Assembly: GCA_022564295.1 (NCBI GenBank)
Contig: JADFLR010000009.1
Span: forward strand, 1-64,000
Length of the DNA stretch: 64,000 bases
Source of the DNA: Bacteroidota bacterium
GTDB lineage: Bacteria; Bacteroidota; Ignavibacteria; Ignavibacteriales; Ignavibacteriaceae
Direction: 5' to 3'
Below, one piece after another: positions 56,153 to 64,000 of the stretch. The number at the start of each line of letters is the position of its first letter. The first letter of the stretch is position 1. The translations under genes and the position numbers were made by a program. The notes below the pieces were generated by a model, which was given only the letters and a program-made list of their open reading frames with translations, ran no database searches and was not told the origin of the DNA.

Positions 56153-58762
56153 TCATTTTAATAGTATCATCTTCTTACTTTGTTTGAACCCGTTGCTTAG
56201 ATCGATTGGAGAAACTTCAATTGAGTAGAAATAAATCCCCGATGGTACATTGGCTGCATTCCAGACTACTTCATACCTGTTAGCAGATTGAACTTGCTCT
56301 ACAAGTGTTTCAACTACTTCACCTAAAGGATTGTAAATAGTAAGCTTTACATTACTTTCTTTGGTCAACGAGTAACTTATATTCGTAATAGGATTAAACG
56401 GATTGGGATAATTTTGAGCCAACTCAAATGAATTGTTTAGTGTTGGTTCAATCTCAATTTCAACTGAAACTACGAAGTCTAAATCAGTCTCAAATACAGA
56501 ACGCCCGTGTGTTGCTGCCCTCAGATATCTAGTTCCATTTGCAAAAGCGTAATCAAAATCCATAACAGGCACAAAAGGCATACCCGTTCCTTCCCTGAAC
56601 CAGTTAGCTCCACTATCAGTAGATCTGTACACTCCAAAATCATTCGCGGCGTAGTAGTCGGTAGTAATTGCCGGATCTACAAAAAAATCATTAGTCGGGA
56701 TATCGGGCAAATCACCTGATACGTTAGTCCAGCTCGAACCCAGATCTGTTGTCATATAAATCTTATTGCCGGGAGAGAAACCCGAACGAACTACGTACAT
56801 GGTGGTTGCGTTGGAAGGATGAGTAACCACTCTTGATATATATCTTTGAGCCCCGGGAATATTGCTTGTTACATCTGTCCATGTAAATCCACCATCCGTA
56901 GAGACTTTAACCGGTGGAGTGCTTGTAAATGATCCGCTTCCTGCCAGAATCATATTATTCGGAGTTACTGAACTTTGTGCCATTGTATTTATAAAATCGC
57001 TGGTTGTTACATTATTTGCTATAATACTAAAGTTGGAACCCGCATCAGTTGAGCGATAAACATTCATTGTGGCAGTGTACAACATTTGGTTATTTGTAGG
57101 GTGCATAAAAAATGGAGAAACCCATGCTCCGTTAAACTGGCCTAACCAAGTAACAGTTGCACCGTAGTTAGTGCTTTTATAAAGAGATGTATTTTGAGTA
57201 GCAAGATAAACGACATTCGGCGTTGAATAATCGAAGAAACATTCCATTCCGTCACCGGTTGTAACAGAACTCCAGGCTGTGGCTCCGCCATTAAGTGTTC
57301 TAAAGTTACCATTATCTTGTGCACCTCCTACAAGTGTATCATGTTTACTTGGATGCGATGCAACTCGATAGAGCTGAATAGTTGTTATGCCCTTGTTTGC
57401 TGAAGACCAGTTGCTACCCCCATCAGTAGATTTATATATTCCGCCATCACAGGCAATGTAAACATAATTACTGTTTGAAGGAGCAAATATAATTCTGTGC
57501 AAATCAACATGAGCTGGGCAGTCCCAAGCCAAGGTTCCTCCCGGTATTCTCTTAGGTGAAAAAGTAGACCCATCTGTTGACTCATGCAATTCTATATTTC
57601 CAACAAAAACATGATTTGCATTGGACGGATTTACTGCGATACACAGATCATAAAATCCCTGGTCAATCCAGTTTACTCCATCATACGTTCCTCCCAATTG
57701 AACGCCCGCCGATATTTGACTCCAGCTGCTTCCGTCGGTGGTTGTTTTATATGCTTTAGGAGTTCCAGATTGATCGTAAATAAGAGCATAGATTGTAGAA
57801 GGTGAAGAAATTGCAAGTGATATCTGTATCCTTAAGATTGAAAAGGGGGATAGTAAACCGGTATTGCTTTGAACCCAGTTAACTCCTGCATCTGTAGAAA
57901 CGTAAAATCCTGCGGTGGCGAACCCCCCCCCGGTAGCAGCATATACAATGTTAGGATTTGTTGGATGCACAATTACATCGAATGCATCCAGAACATTCAG
58001 TGTTCTTGTCCAGGTACTACCGGCATCTGTACTTCTCCATATACCTTCGTTATTAGGAAAACCTGAATACAAATACCCGCTGCCCAATGCTGCAAATACG
58101 ATATTCGAATTGTGCTGGCTTACCTGCAGATCAGAAAAGTGTGTAGTTGAACCGAATCCATTTGTTATGTTAACCCAACTTGCACCAGCATCAGTTGATT
58201 TATACATTCCTTGCCCGTTATAAATATTCGTGTTGAAGTTCCACATACTTTCACCTGCACCTGCGTAAACAGTATTAGGATTGTTTGGATCAATTGCAAT
58301 GGCACCGTATGAAAGAGATGCGAGATTATCTCCCATATTTGCCCAGCTTGTGCCGCCGTTAGTTGTCTTCCATATGCTTCCTGCAGAAGCACCAATGTAA
58401 ACTGTCATTGGATCAGTTGGATGAACGGCTAAACCACGAATCCTTCCGCTCATTTCTCCCCAGTGTGTTGGAAAACCTGAAATAATACCAGATGGTCCTA
58501 TTGAATTCCACTGTAAAGCATTGGGTGAGTTTTGTACGCCGTTAATGTGCTTTTGAATCTCTTTCTTACTCTCTGAATAATATGTATGAATAGAAAGAGT
58601 ATCGTATGGAATTGCTCTCTGCCTGTAAAACCATTCAAATCTTTTGAATGAATTTCTCTCACGTATTTCTTCCGGTACCTGATCCCAGATTGATGTTTGC
58701 TGAGAAACGAGTAGGGTAAACGGAAAGACAGTTAAAGCCATTAAAAGTATTAGCTTTTTCAT
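56153..58762 (-). CDS. Large secreted beta-propeller (BNR/sortilin-like) protein with T9SS sorting domain
   Basis: An 869-residue exported protein. A signal peptide (about 1-20) is followed by about 700 residues of propeller repeats with the BNR/Asp-box pattern S-x-D-x-G-x-x-W, for example 'KSTDAGASWVNITNG', 'STDAGSTWTRTL' and 'STDGGFTWTDVTSN', as in GH74 xyloglucanases and VPS10/sortilin folds. The last 85 residues are a T9SS sorting domain (NYPNPFNPITNISY ... SGIYFYSI ... KMILLK). It has no clear catalytic acid pair. A run of nine G residues (minus strand) lies in the gene at 57923-57931. Confidence 0.88.
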   Translation of the reverse strand: MKKLILLMALTVFPFTLLVSQQTSIWDQVPEEIRERNSFKRFEWFYRQRAIPYDTLSIHTYYSESKKEIQKHINGVQNSPNALQWNSIGPSGIISGFPTHWGEMSGRIRGLAVHPTDPMTVYIGASAGSIWKTTNGGTSWANMGDNLASLSYGAIAIDPNNPNTVYAGAGESMWNFNTNIYNGQGMYKSTDAGASWVNITNGFGSTTHFSDLQVSQHNSNIVFAALGSGYLYSGFPNNEGIWRSTDAGSTWTRTLNVLDAFDVIVHPTNPNIVYAATGGGFATAGFYVSTDAGVNWVQSNTGLLSPFSILRIQISLAISSPSTIYALIYDQSGTPKAYKTTTDGSSWSQISAGVQLGGTYDGVNWIDQGFYDLCIAVNPSNANHVFVGNIELHESTDGSTFSPKRIPGGTLAWDCPAHVDLHRIIFAPSNSNYVYIACDGGIYKSTDGGSNWSSANKGITTIQLYRVASHPSKHDTLVGGAQDNGNFRTLNGGATAWSSVTTGDGMECFFDYSTPNVVYLATQNTSLYKSTNYGATVTWLGQFNGAWVSPFFMHPTNNQMLYTATMNVYRSTDAGSNFSIIANNVTTSDFINTMAQSSVTPNNMILAGSGSFTSTPPVKVSTDGGFTWTDVTSNIPGAQRYISRVVTHPSNATTMYVVRSGFSPGNKIYMTTDLGSSWTNVSGDLPDIPTNDFFVDPAITTDYYAANDFGVYRSTDSGANWFREGTGMPFVPVMDFDYAFANGTRYLRAATHGRSVFETDLDFVVSVEIEIEPTLNNSFELAQNYPNPFNPITNISYSLTKESNVKLTIYNPLGEVVETLVEQVQSANRYEVVWNAANVPSGIYFYSIEVSPIDLSNGFKQSKKMILLK

Positions 58763-59143
58763 TCTAACCTCCTTATAGTTAATTACTTTATAAATAATTC
58801 AACCCTTTAATTATTATAATGAAATTTCGGCATTAAAATCATCCCCTTTCTGCAATTCGAAAGTTCTGTTAATCTTTTATTCTGTTTGCTGTCTGGTCTT
58901 TCTTTTCATCAAGACAAAAACCCAGTTTTCATGGATATGGTCAGCAATAGAAAAAAATTATTTTATAACTTTCCCTGATTTGATGGCAGAAGAGAATAGA
59001 GAGATTCTGACTGGAATTTTATTGATGTATCTTAATACGTCGGTGTTAATTTGAGTTTTAATATAGTTAAAAATACGAGGTGTGTCAATATGATTGGCAA
59101 TTAATAAACAAAATTTAATATTTTCTTACATTCTCTTCAAAAG
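58763..59143. other. Spacer between the propeller gene and mfd
   Basis: About 380 bases with no supported gene. It holds the leader and promoter of the leftward propeller gene and the 3' end region of mfd; no strong hairpin was seen. Confidence 0.4.
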
Positions 59144-62100
59144 TTAATTTTCTACTGCCGTTACTTTACCTTCTTGTTTTACAGATTTATTAACTCCGAA
59201 AAGATCTGCAACATCATTGGAAAATTTGATAAGAAAATTTAACAAATCTTCGGGTGAACTATAGTTATTAATGATTAAAAGTTTCATCACATCTTTCTTC
59301 TGTTCAAGGATAATCTGGTTTTTATGCTCCTGTAAAATAAATCTCATCAACTCAACAAACTTATATTTGTAATAATCTTCCTTTTCCCCTTTAGGTAAAA
59401 TGATAATAACATTTTTTCGCTGAATTATTAATCTCTCAAACAAAGCATAAGAAGCGTAGTATCTTAAAGTCGCAGCTAATAATAGCCTTATAACAATTGT
59501 TGGGATAACACCAAAACGGTCAGTCATTTCATCTTTCAGATCGCTCAGTTCATCCAGATTTTTAACTGAATAAAGCGATGTGTAAAAATTCAACCTGTCA
59601 CTTTGTTCGGGTATATAAGTTTCCGGAATACCAATTTCAAAGTAAGTATCAAGCGTTGGCTCAGTACGCTCTTCAGTTTTAGGTAAGGTTTTAAATACTT
59701 CTTTGAACTCCTCATATTTTAATTCTTCAACTGCCTGATCAATCATTTTTAAATAAAGATCAAAACCAATCTCATTAATAAAGCCGGTTTGCTCTTTTCC
59801 TAAAAGGTTACCGGCGCCGCGTATTTCAAGATCGCGCATAGAAAGATTAAATCCGGATCCTATTTCAGTGAACTCCTCAATTGCCTGCAAGCGCCGTAAT
59901 GCTTTTTTTGATATTCCGCTAAGAGAAGGAACAATGAAATATGCATACGCTTGCCTGTTCGATCTTCCGACTCTTCCCCGCAACTGATGCAGTTCAGCCA
60001 ATCCAAACCTGTCTGCACGGTTAACGATTATCGTATTAACATTCGGTATATCAATTCCCGATTCAATTATTTTTGTAGATAGAAGCACATCATATTTTTT
60101 ATTTAGAAATCCGTGAATAACATTTTCAAGCTGGGTTGGTCTCATTTGCCCATGAGCAATTCCAATACTGATATCAGGAATATATTTGTTAAGATAATCT
60201 GCAAGTTTATCAATCGAATGTACACGATCGTGCACAAAGTAAACCTGACCATCACGCTTTAATTCTGTTAATATCCAATCTTTCATTTTTAATATATCAA
60301 ATGTAGAAACATTGGTTATAATCGGCTGCCTGTTTGGGGGCGGCGTTGCTATAATTGAAAGATCGCGTGCACCAAGCAAAGAAAGATTTAGTGTGCGGGG
60401 AATTGGCGTAGCGGTTAAAGTCAGTGTATCAACATTAATTTTTATAGAACGGAGTTTTTCTTTTGCAGTAACACCGAAGCGATGCTCTTCATCTATTATA
60501 AGCAATCCAAGATCTTTAAATTTTATATCTTTCGAAAGCAATCGATGTGTACCAATTACAACATCAACTTTGCCTTCTTCTAATTCTTTAAGTGTAACCG
60601 TTTGTTCCTTTTTTGTTTGGAAACGTGAAAGTATACCAATCTTTACCGGGAATTGCGTGAGGCGGTCTTTAAATGTATTAAAGTGCTGCTCAGCTAAGAT
60701 TGTTGTTGGAACAAGTAATGCTGTCTGCTTGCCATCCTGTACGGCTTTAAATGCTGCCCTAACAGCAATCTCCGTTTTACCAAAACCAACATCACCGCAT
60801 ACTAATCTGTCCATCGGATACCCAACTTCCATATCAAGTTTTACATCCCTTGTAACAGTTACCTGGTCAGGTGTATCCTCATACATAAATGATGCTTCAA
60901 GCTCCTTCTGCCAAACAGTATCGGCACCATACCGAAACCCCTTTGCAGCTTTACGCTTCGCATAAAGTTCAATCAGTTCCCTTGCGGCTTCTTTTATTTT
61001 TCTCTTTGTTTTACGCTTGGTGTTTGTCCAATCGTTGCTGCCCAGCGTTGAGAGTTTGGGTGTTAGTCCGCCGTCGATAGATTTATTTGAAGAATATCTT
61101 TTAACCAAAGTAAGATAATTCAAATTTACATACACCACTCCGCCGTCATTATAAAGCAGCTTCATCGATTCCTGTTTCGTTTCGCCAATTTGAATTGTTT
61201 CTAATCCCGCAAACTTTCCAATTCCGTAATCTTCGTGAACAACATAATCCCCTCTTTTAATTGAAGCAAAAGCACGTGATTTGGATTTTTTAAATTTCTT
61301 TTTCGATGGTGCTTTCGTACGATAAGGTTTGTTAAAAATTTGATAATCTGTTAGAAGCAGCAGTTTATTTACTTTGTGAAGAAAACCATTTTTAATAGCT
61401 AATGTTTCAATTTTTATCTTGCCGGAATCAATTAAATCAGAGAGTTCTTTTTTAAACTCGCTTAACAACTCTTTTAATCTTATTGATTGAAGCTCATTCT
61501 CGGCAGTTATCAGCACATCGAATGATTTGTCCGTATAATTTTTTAGAATGGAAAAAAGGATCTCGTAATTTGAGTTAATTGTTGGCGCATCTGCAAAACC
61601 CAATTCTATTTTATTATCGGATGATCCAATTTCTTCCTGTAATATCCATCGTGCTGATTTGTTTAATAAATTTGATGTTGTTCTCTCTTCCTTCAACTCT
61701 ATTTTTTCTTCACTAACGGTTTGCGGAAAATCATCATCTTCAAAGTCGTTGGGAGAAATATCTTTTGAACTATTTTTTATAAAGGGATTTTCCGGCTGGA
61801 GTTCAAAATTTTCAATTTCATATTTTGATGCGAGAACTAACGGGTTATCCAAATAATCAAATATATCCGAACTGTTTTTCATCCCTCCCGCTTCCCCTTC
61901 ACTTAACTTAGCTGCCAAAGTAACCGTATTAATTTTTTCAATTGAACGCTGGCTTTCGGGATCGAAATGACGGATAGATTCTAAAAAGTCGCCGTCAAAT
62001 TCTAATCTAACCGGATTGCTTTCACTGTAAGACCAGAAATCTATAATTGAACCGCGCTGAGAAAATTCACCAGGCGCTTCAACAAATTTATCCTGCTGGT

Positions 62101-62557
62101 ATTCCAACAAATTCAAATACTCAATTAAGTCATCATAAGTTATATCTCCGCCAACTTCAAGTTTTGTTGTTTTCTTTTCAACCTCATCCTTGTTGGGAAG
62201 CCGTAAGCTTAATAGTTTATATGTTGAGATAAGTACAAAGCTTTTGCTATTAGAAATTTCAGTCAGTTTTTCCTGGATTGATTCAGCTTTAAAATCGTTT
62301 AATAAAATTATCCTCCTGTTTAAGCTTATCAATTCAAGTTCAACACTCAATTCCGTGGCGAGTTTATCATCGGGCGTGAGAACAAATATTTGAGCTTCGT
62401 CCTTTATAAGTTCATTTATTAATAAACTCTCTGTTGCCCCGCATAAGGGTGATATTACTAAATTCTGCCCTTCATTTCTATCAGATGTAATTTGATTTTT
62501 AATCTCATCAAAAAAACCAAATGATGAAAAATATTTAAGTAAGCCGTCTGAGTTCAT
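59144..62557 (-). CDS. mfd: Transcription-repair coupling factor Mfd
   Basis: A full-length 1137-residue Mfd, which pushes stalled RNA polymerase off DNA and recruits UvrA. The order is: UvrB-like N-terminal region ('VISPLCGATESLLINELIKD', 'QRGSIIDFWSYSESNPVRLEFDG'), the RNA-polymerase-interacting domain ('GDYVVHEDYGIGKFAGLETI'), the RecG-like helicase ('LVCGDVGFGKTEIAVRAAF', DEEHRFG, 'LTATPIPRTLNLS', 'QLRGRVGRSNRQAYAYF') and a C-terminal TRCF domain (about 1000-1120). It starts with ATG at 62557 and is followed by rsmG upstream on the same strand. Confidence 0.97.
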   Translation of the reverse strand: MNSDGLLKYFSSFGFFDEIKNQITSDRNEGQNLVISPLCGATESLLINELIKDEAQIFVLTPDDKLATELSVELELISLNRRIILLNDFKAESIQEKLTEISNSKSFVLISTYKLLSLRLPNKDEVEKKTTKLEVGGDITYDDLIEYLNLLEYQQDKFVEAPGEFSQRGSIIDFWSYSESNPVRLEFDGDFLESIRHFDPESQRSIEKINTVTLAAKLSEGEAGGMKNSSDIFDYLDNPLVLASKYEIENFELQPENPFIKNSSKDISPNDFEDDDFPQTVSEEKIELKEERTTSNLLNKSARWILQEEIGSSDNKIELGFADAPTINSNYEILFSILKNYTDKSFDVLITAENELQSIRLKELLSEFKKELSDLIDSGKIKIETLAIKNGFLHKVNKLLLLTDYQIFNKPYRTKAPSKKKFKKSKSRAFASIKRGDYVVHEDYGIGKFAGLETIQIGETKQESMKLLYNDGGVVYVNLNYLTLVKRYSSNKSIDGGLTPKLSTLGSNDWTNTKRKTKRKIKEAARELIELYAKRKAAKGFRYGADTVWQKELEASFMYEDTPDQVTVTRDVKLDMEVGYPMDRLVCGDVGFGKTEIAVRAAFKAVQDGKQTALLVPTTILAEQHFNTFKDRLTQFPVKIGILSRFQTKKEQTVTLKELEEGKVDVVIGTHRLLSKDIKFKDLGLLIIDEEHRFGVTAKEKLRSIKINVDTLTLTATPIPRTLNLSLLGARDLSIIATPPPNRQPIITNVSTFDILKMKDWILTELKRDGQVYFVHDRVHSIDKLADYLNKYIPDISIGIAHGQMRPTQLENVIHGFLNKKYDVLLSTKIIESGIDIPNVNTIIVNRADRFGLAELHQLRGRVGRSNRQAYAYFIVPSLSGISKKALRRLQAIEEFTEIGSGFNLSMRDLEIRGAGNLLGKEQTGFINEIGFDLYLKMIDQAVEELKYEEFKEVFKTLPKTEERTEPTLDTYFEIGIPETYIPEQSDRLNFYTSLYSVKNLDELSDLKDEMTDRFGVIPTIVIRLLLAATLRYYASYALFERLIIQRKNVIIILPKGEKEDYYKYKFVELMRFILQEHKNQIILEQKKDVMKLLIINNYSSPEDLLNFLIKFSNDVADLFGVNKSVKQEGKVTAVEN

Positions 62558-62652
62558 ACAATTAAAAAAAGATAAATTCTTCTTAATTAAATAACAAAGG
62601 GTTCAGCAATGTGAACCCTAAATGTAAAAAATATTTTTTTCGAACAGAATTA

Positions 62653-63336
62653 TTATTTTTGAAGCTCAAGCAGAACAAGCTTTTTACCTTTAATATTACG
62701 AAGGTTTGTGGGCTTGTATGCCAGCTCGTAAATAGTAGATTTTTTTATGTGAGCTTTATACTTAGTTTCTGCTTTTTTGAATTCGTCTGTAAGATCTCCG
62801 CCCTTCATTGCAAGCAAATAAGCTTTATCTTTTATTAAAGGAAGAGAATAACGAAATAAAATTATAAGCGGAACAGTTGAGCGGCTCACTATCAAATCGA
62901 ATGTGTTTGCATATTTCTCTTTAAATTCACTGCTCTCAACGCGACTATTTTCCGCAACAACATTGCTGAGTTTTAGCTTGTTAATAAACTCTTGTACTGC
63001 ACTAATTTTCTTCCTTGTTGAATCTGCCAGAACGCCTCTTAAATCGGGTCGCATAATTGCAAGTGGAATGCCCGGAAAACCACCGCCTGTTCCGATATCC
63101 AAAAATCTTGTTACTTTTTCAGGAATATACTTGGTTATATATGCTGAAATAAATACGTGTTTTTCAATTATTGAATCTACATCACGTTTTGAGATGAGAC
63201 TCATTTTTTTATTTTTTTGAGCCACCAAATCTGCAAAATAAGCTAATCTTTCAGTTCTTGTCGGCTCTGGTGTAAAACCGTTTTCCCAACAGTAAGTTTT
63301 AAGTTCTTTAAGATATTGATCCTGCATATGTACCAT
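62653..63336 (-). CDS. rsmG: 16S rRNA (guanine527-N7)-methyltransferase RsmG
   Basis: A 227-residue class I methyltransferase that methylates G527 of 16S rRNA with S-adenosylmethionine. The family marks are 'TRFLDIGTGGGFPGIPLAIM' (SAM loop), 'LADSTRKKISAVQEFI' and 'FDLIVSRSTVPL'. GGAC sits at ribosome-site distance before the ATG at 63336; an ATG nine bases later is possible. It follows mnmG by 15 bases, the classical gidA-gidB order. Confidence 0.95.
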   Translation of the reverse strand: MVHMQDQYLKELKTYCWENGFTPEPTRTERLAYFADLVAQKNKKMSLISKRDVDSIIEKHVFISAYITKYIPEKVTRFLDIGTGGGFPGIPLAIMRPDLRGVLADSTRKKISAVQEFINKLKLSNVVAENSRVESSEFKEKYANTFDLIVSRSTVPLIILFRYSLPLIKDKAYLLAMKGGDLTDEFKKAETKYKAHIKKSTIYELAYKPTNLRNIKGKKLVLLELQK

Positions 63337-63351
63337 AAAAAGTCCAAAAAA

Positions 63352-64000
63352 TTACTTTTTCAAATATACCAATAATATAGAAATATCAGAAGGTGTTACT
63401 CCCGATATACGTGATGCCTGTCCAATAGATCTTGGTTTTATTCGGTCTAGCTTCTCTATTGCTTCGGCAGAAAGGGCATTTAATATTAAATAGTTTAATG
63501 TTAAAGGAATTTTCAAATCTTCATATCTTTCAAACTTTTCAATTGTATTTTGCTGGCGTTTGATATATCCTTCGTATTTTAATTCTATCTCAACCTGTCT
63601 CAAAGCTGTTTCATCGTTTAACAATTTATTAAACTGTATATCGTCACTTAACCCATCCAAATTGAGGATGTCTTTTAATCCTAGCTCCGGTCGTTTGCAT
63701 AATTTTGATATTGTTTCCGTTGAATCAATCGGCGAGGAGTTTACTGATCTTAGAAATTCATTTACTACTCTTGCATGTAGTTTTGTTTTAGAACAAATAT
63801 CAAGCCCAGTGCTTATCAATATTTCTCTTGCTTTTACACCTTCGCTTAAATCTTTTTCAACCAATCCTAAATCTGCAGCATATGGCATAAGTCGTCTATC
63901 GGCATTATCCTGTCTTAACAGCAGCCTGTACTCTGCACGCGAAGTAAACATTCTGTAAGGTTCATCTGTAGATTTTGTAACCAGGTCATCAATCAAAACG
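63352..64000 (-). CDS. mnmG: MnmG (GidA), C-terminal part
   Basis: The last 215 codons of mnmG, cut by the right edge of the window. MnmG with MnmE modifies uridine 34 of tRNAs (carboxymethylaminomethyl group). The visible part begins 'LIDDLVTKSTDEPYRMFTSR' and goes on 'AEYRLLLRQDNADRRL', then the helical C-terminal domain with 'EGYIKRQQ' and 'LSAEAIEKLDRIKPRSIGQA' and 'SRISGVTPSDISILLVYL', all diagnostic. Confidence 0.96.
   Translation of the reverse strand, partial: VLIDDLVTKSTDEPYRMFTSRAEYRLLLRQDNADRRLMPYAADLGLVEKDLSEGVKAREILISTGLDICSKTKLHARVVNEFLRSVNSSPIDSTETISKLCKRPELGLKDILNLDGLSDDIQFNKLLNDETALRQVEIELKYEGYIKRQQNTIEKFERYEDLKIPLTLNYLILNALSAEAIEKLDRIKPRSIGQASRISGVTPSDISILLVYLKK

Noticed and set aside
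1-64000. CRISPR arrays, tRNA and rRNA genes
   Set aside because: No regularly spaced short repeats, no cloverleaf with a GGTTCGAATCC-like arm and no rRNA sequence were found on either strand by eye.

Overview
This is an AT-rich bacterial chromosome segment with 46 intact genes (one of them missing a standard start codon), two genes cut by the window edges, and several recognisable gene remnants. The best guess for the source is a member of the Ignavibacteria/Chlorobi side of the Bacteroidota-like bacteria. The reasons are two secreted proteins with C-terminal type IX secretion sorting domains of the 'YPNPFNP ... SGVYFYRI ... KMLLIK' type, LolA-like and DUF2723 envelope proteins, and a dipeptidyl-peptidase IV and M61 peptidase set of the kind these groups carry. 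No rRNA or tRNA gene and no CRISPR array was seen. The taxonomic call is inference; no marker was compared with a database.

Layout. 0-5 kb: the start of a small alpha/beta-barrel protein, a DUF559 nuclease beside GC-rich hairpin repeats, an SRPBCC protein, a two-gene AAA ATPase + TOPRIM/DUF4276-like cassette (defence candidate), a DinB protein, and decayed fragments of a PEP-mutase-like gene and of another DinB gene. 5-11 kb: small metabolic genes (VOC, DUF2461, cupin, PEP mutase/isocitrate-lyase family), an Lrp/AsnC regulator with a DMT exporter, and an M20 dipeptidase without a normal start codon. 11-23 kb: NDH-2, M61 peptidase, amidase, a small secreted Cys/His protein, an XRE membrane regulator, an acidic coiled-coil repeat protein, transketolase and DPP-IV. 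23-26 kb: a PAS sensor kinase and a gene-poor stretch with RNA-like dyads.

26-32 kb holds an inositol-phosphate operon: myo-inositol-phosphate synthase, then one protein joining a nucleotidyltransferase, a CDP-alcohol phosphotransferase and a HAD phosphatase, then an inositol-monophosphatase-family enzyme. All are overlapping or coupled. Together they could make inositol phosphate, activate it with CTP, transfer it to an alcohol acceptor (another inositol phosphate or a lipid) and remove the leftover phosphate. Two decayed CoA-binding genes lie on either side. 32-39 kb: a GT9 glycosyltransferase, a DUF2723 membrane protein, small proteins, a short RecQ and YajQ. 39-42 kb: an 818-residue protein with a cold-shock-like N-terminus, a long helical middle and C-terminal cysteine clusters, bracketed by roughly 130-bp direct repeats.

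42-53 kb: a histidine phosphatase, a T9SS beta-helix protein, a B12-binding radical SAM enzyme, an MsrA-MsrB lipoprotein, and an Rrf2-regulated envelope export set (RND/MMPL pump, LolA-like protein, outer-membrane barrel). 53-64 kb: a tandem SRPBCC protein, a Rossmann protein, an internally deleted second copy of mfd, a broken DinB gene, a large T9SS beta-propeller protein, and the housekeeping run mfd, rsmG, mnmG (cut by the window end). A recurring theme is decay: seven remnants are recognisable because an intact relative or family motif can still be read.
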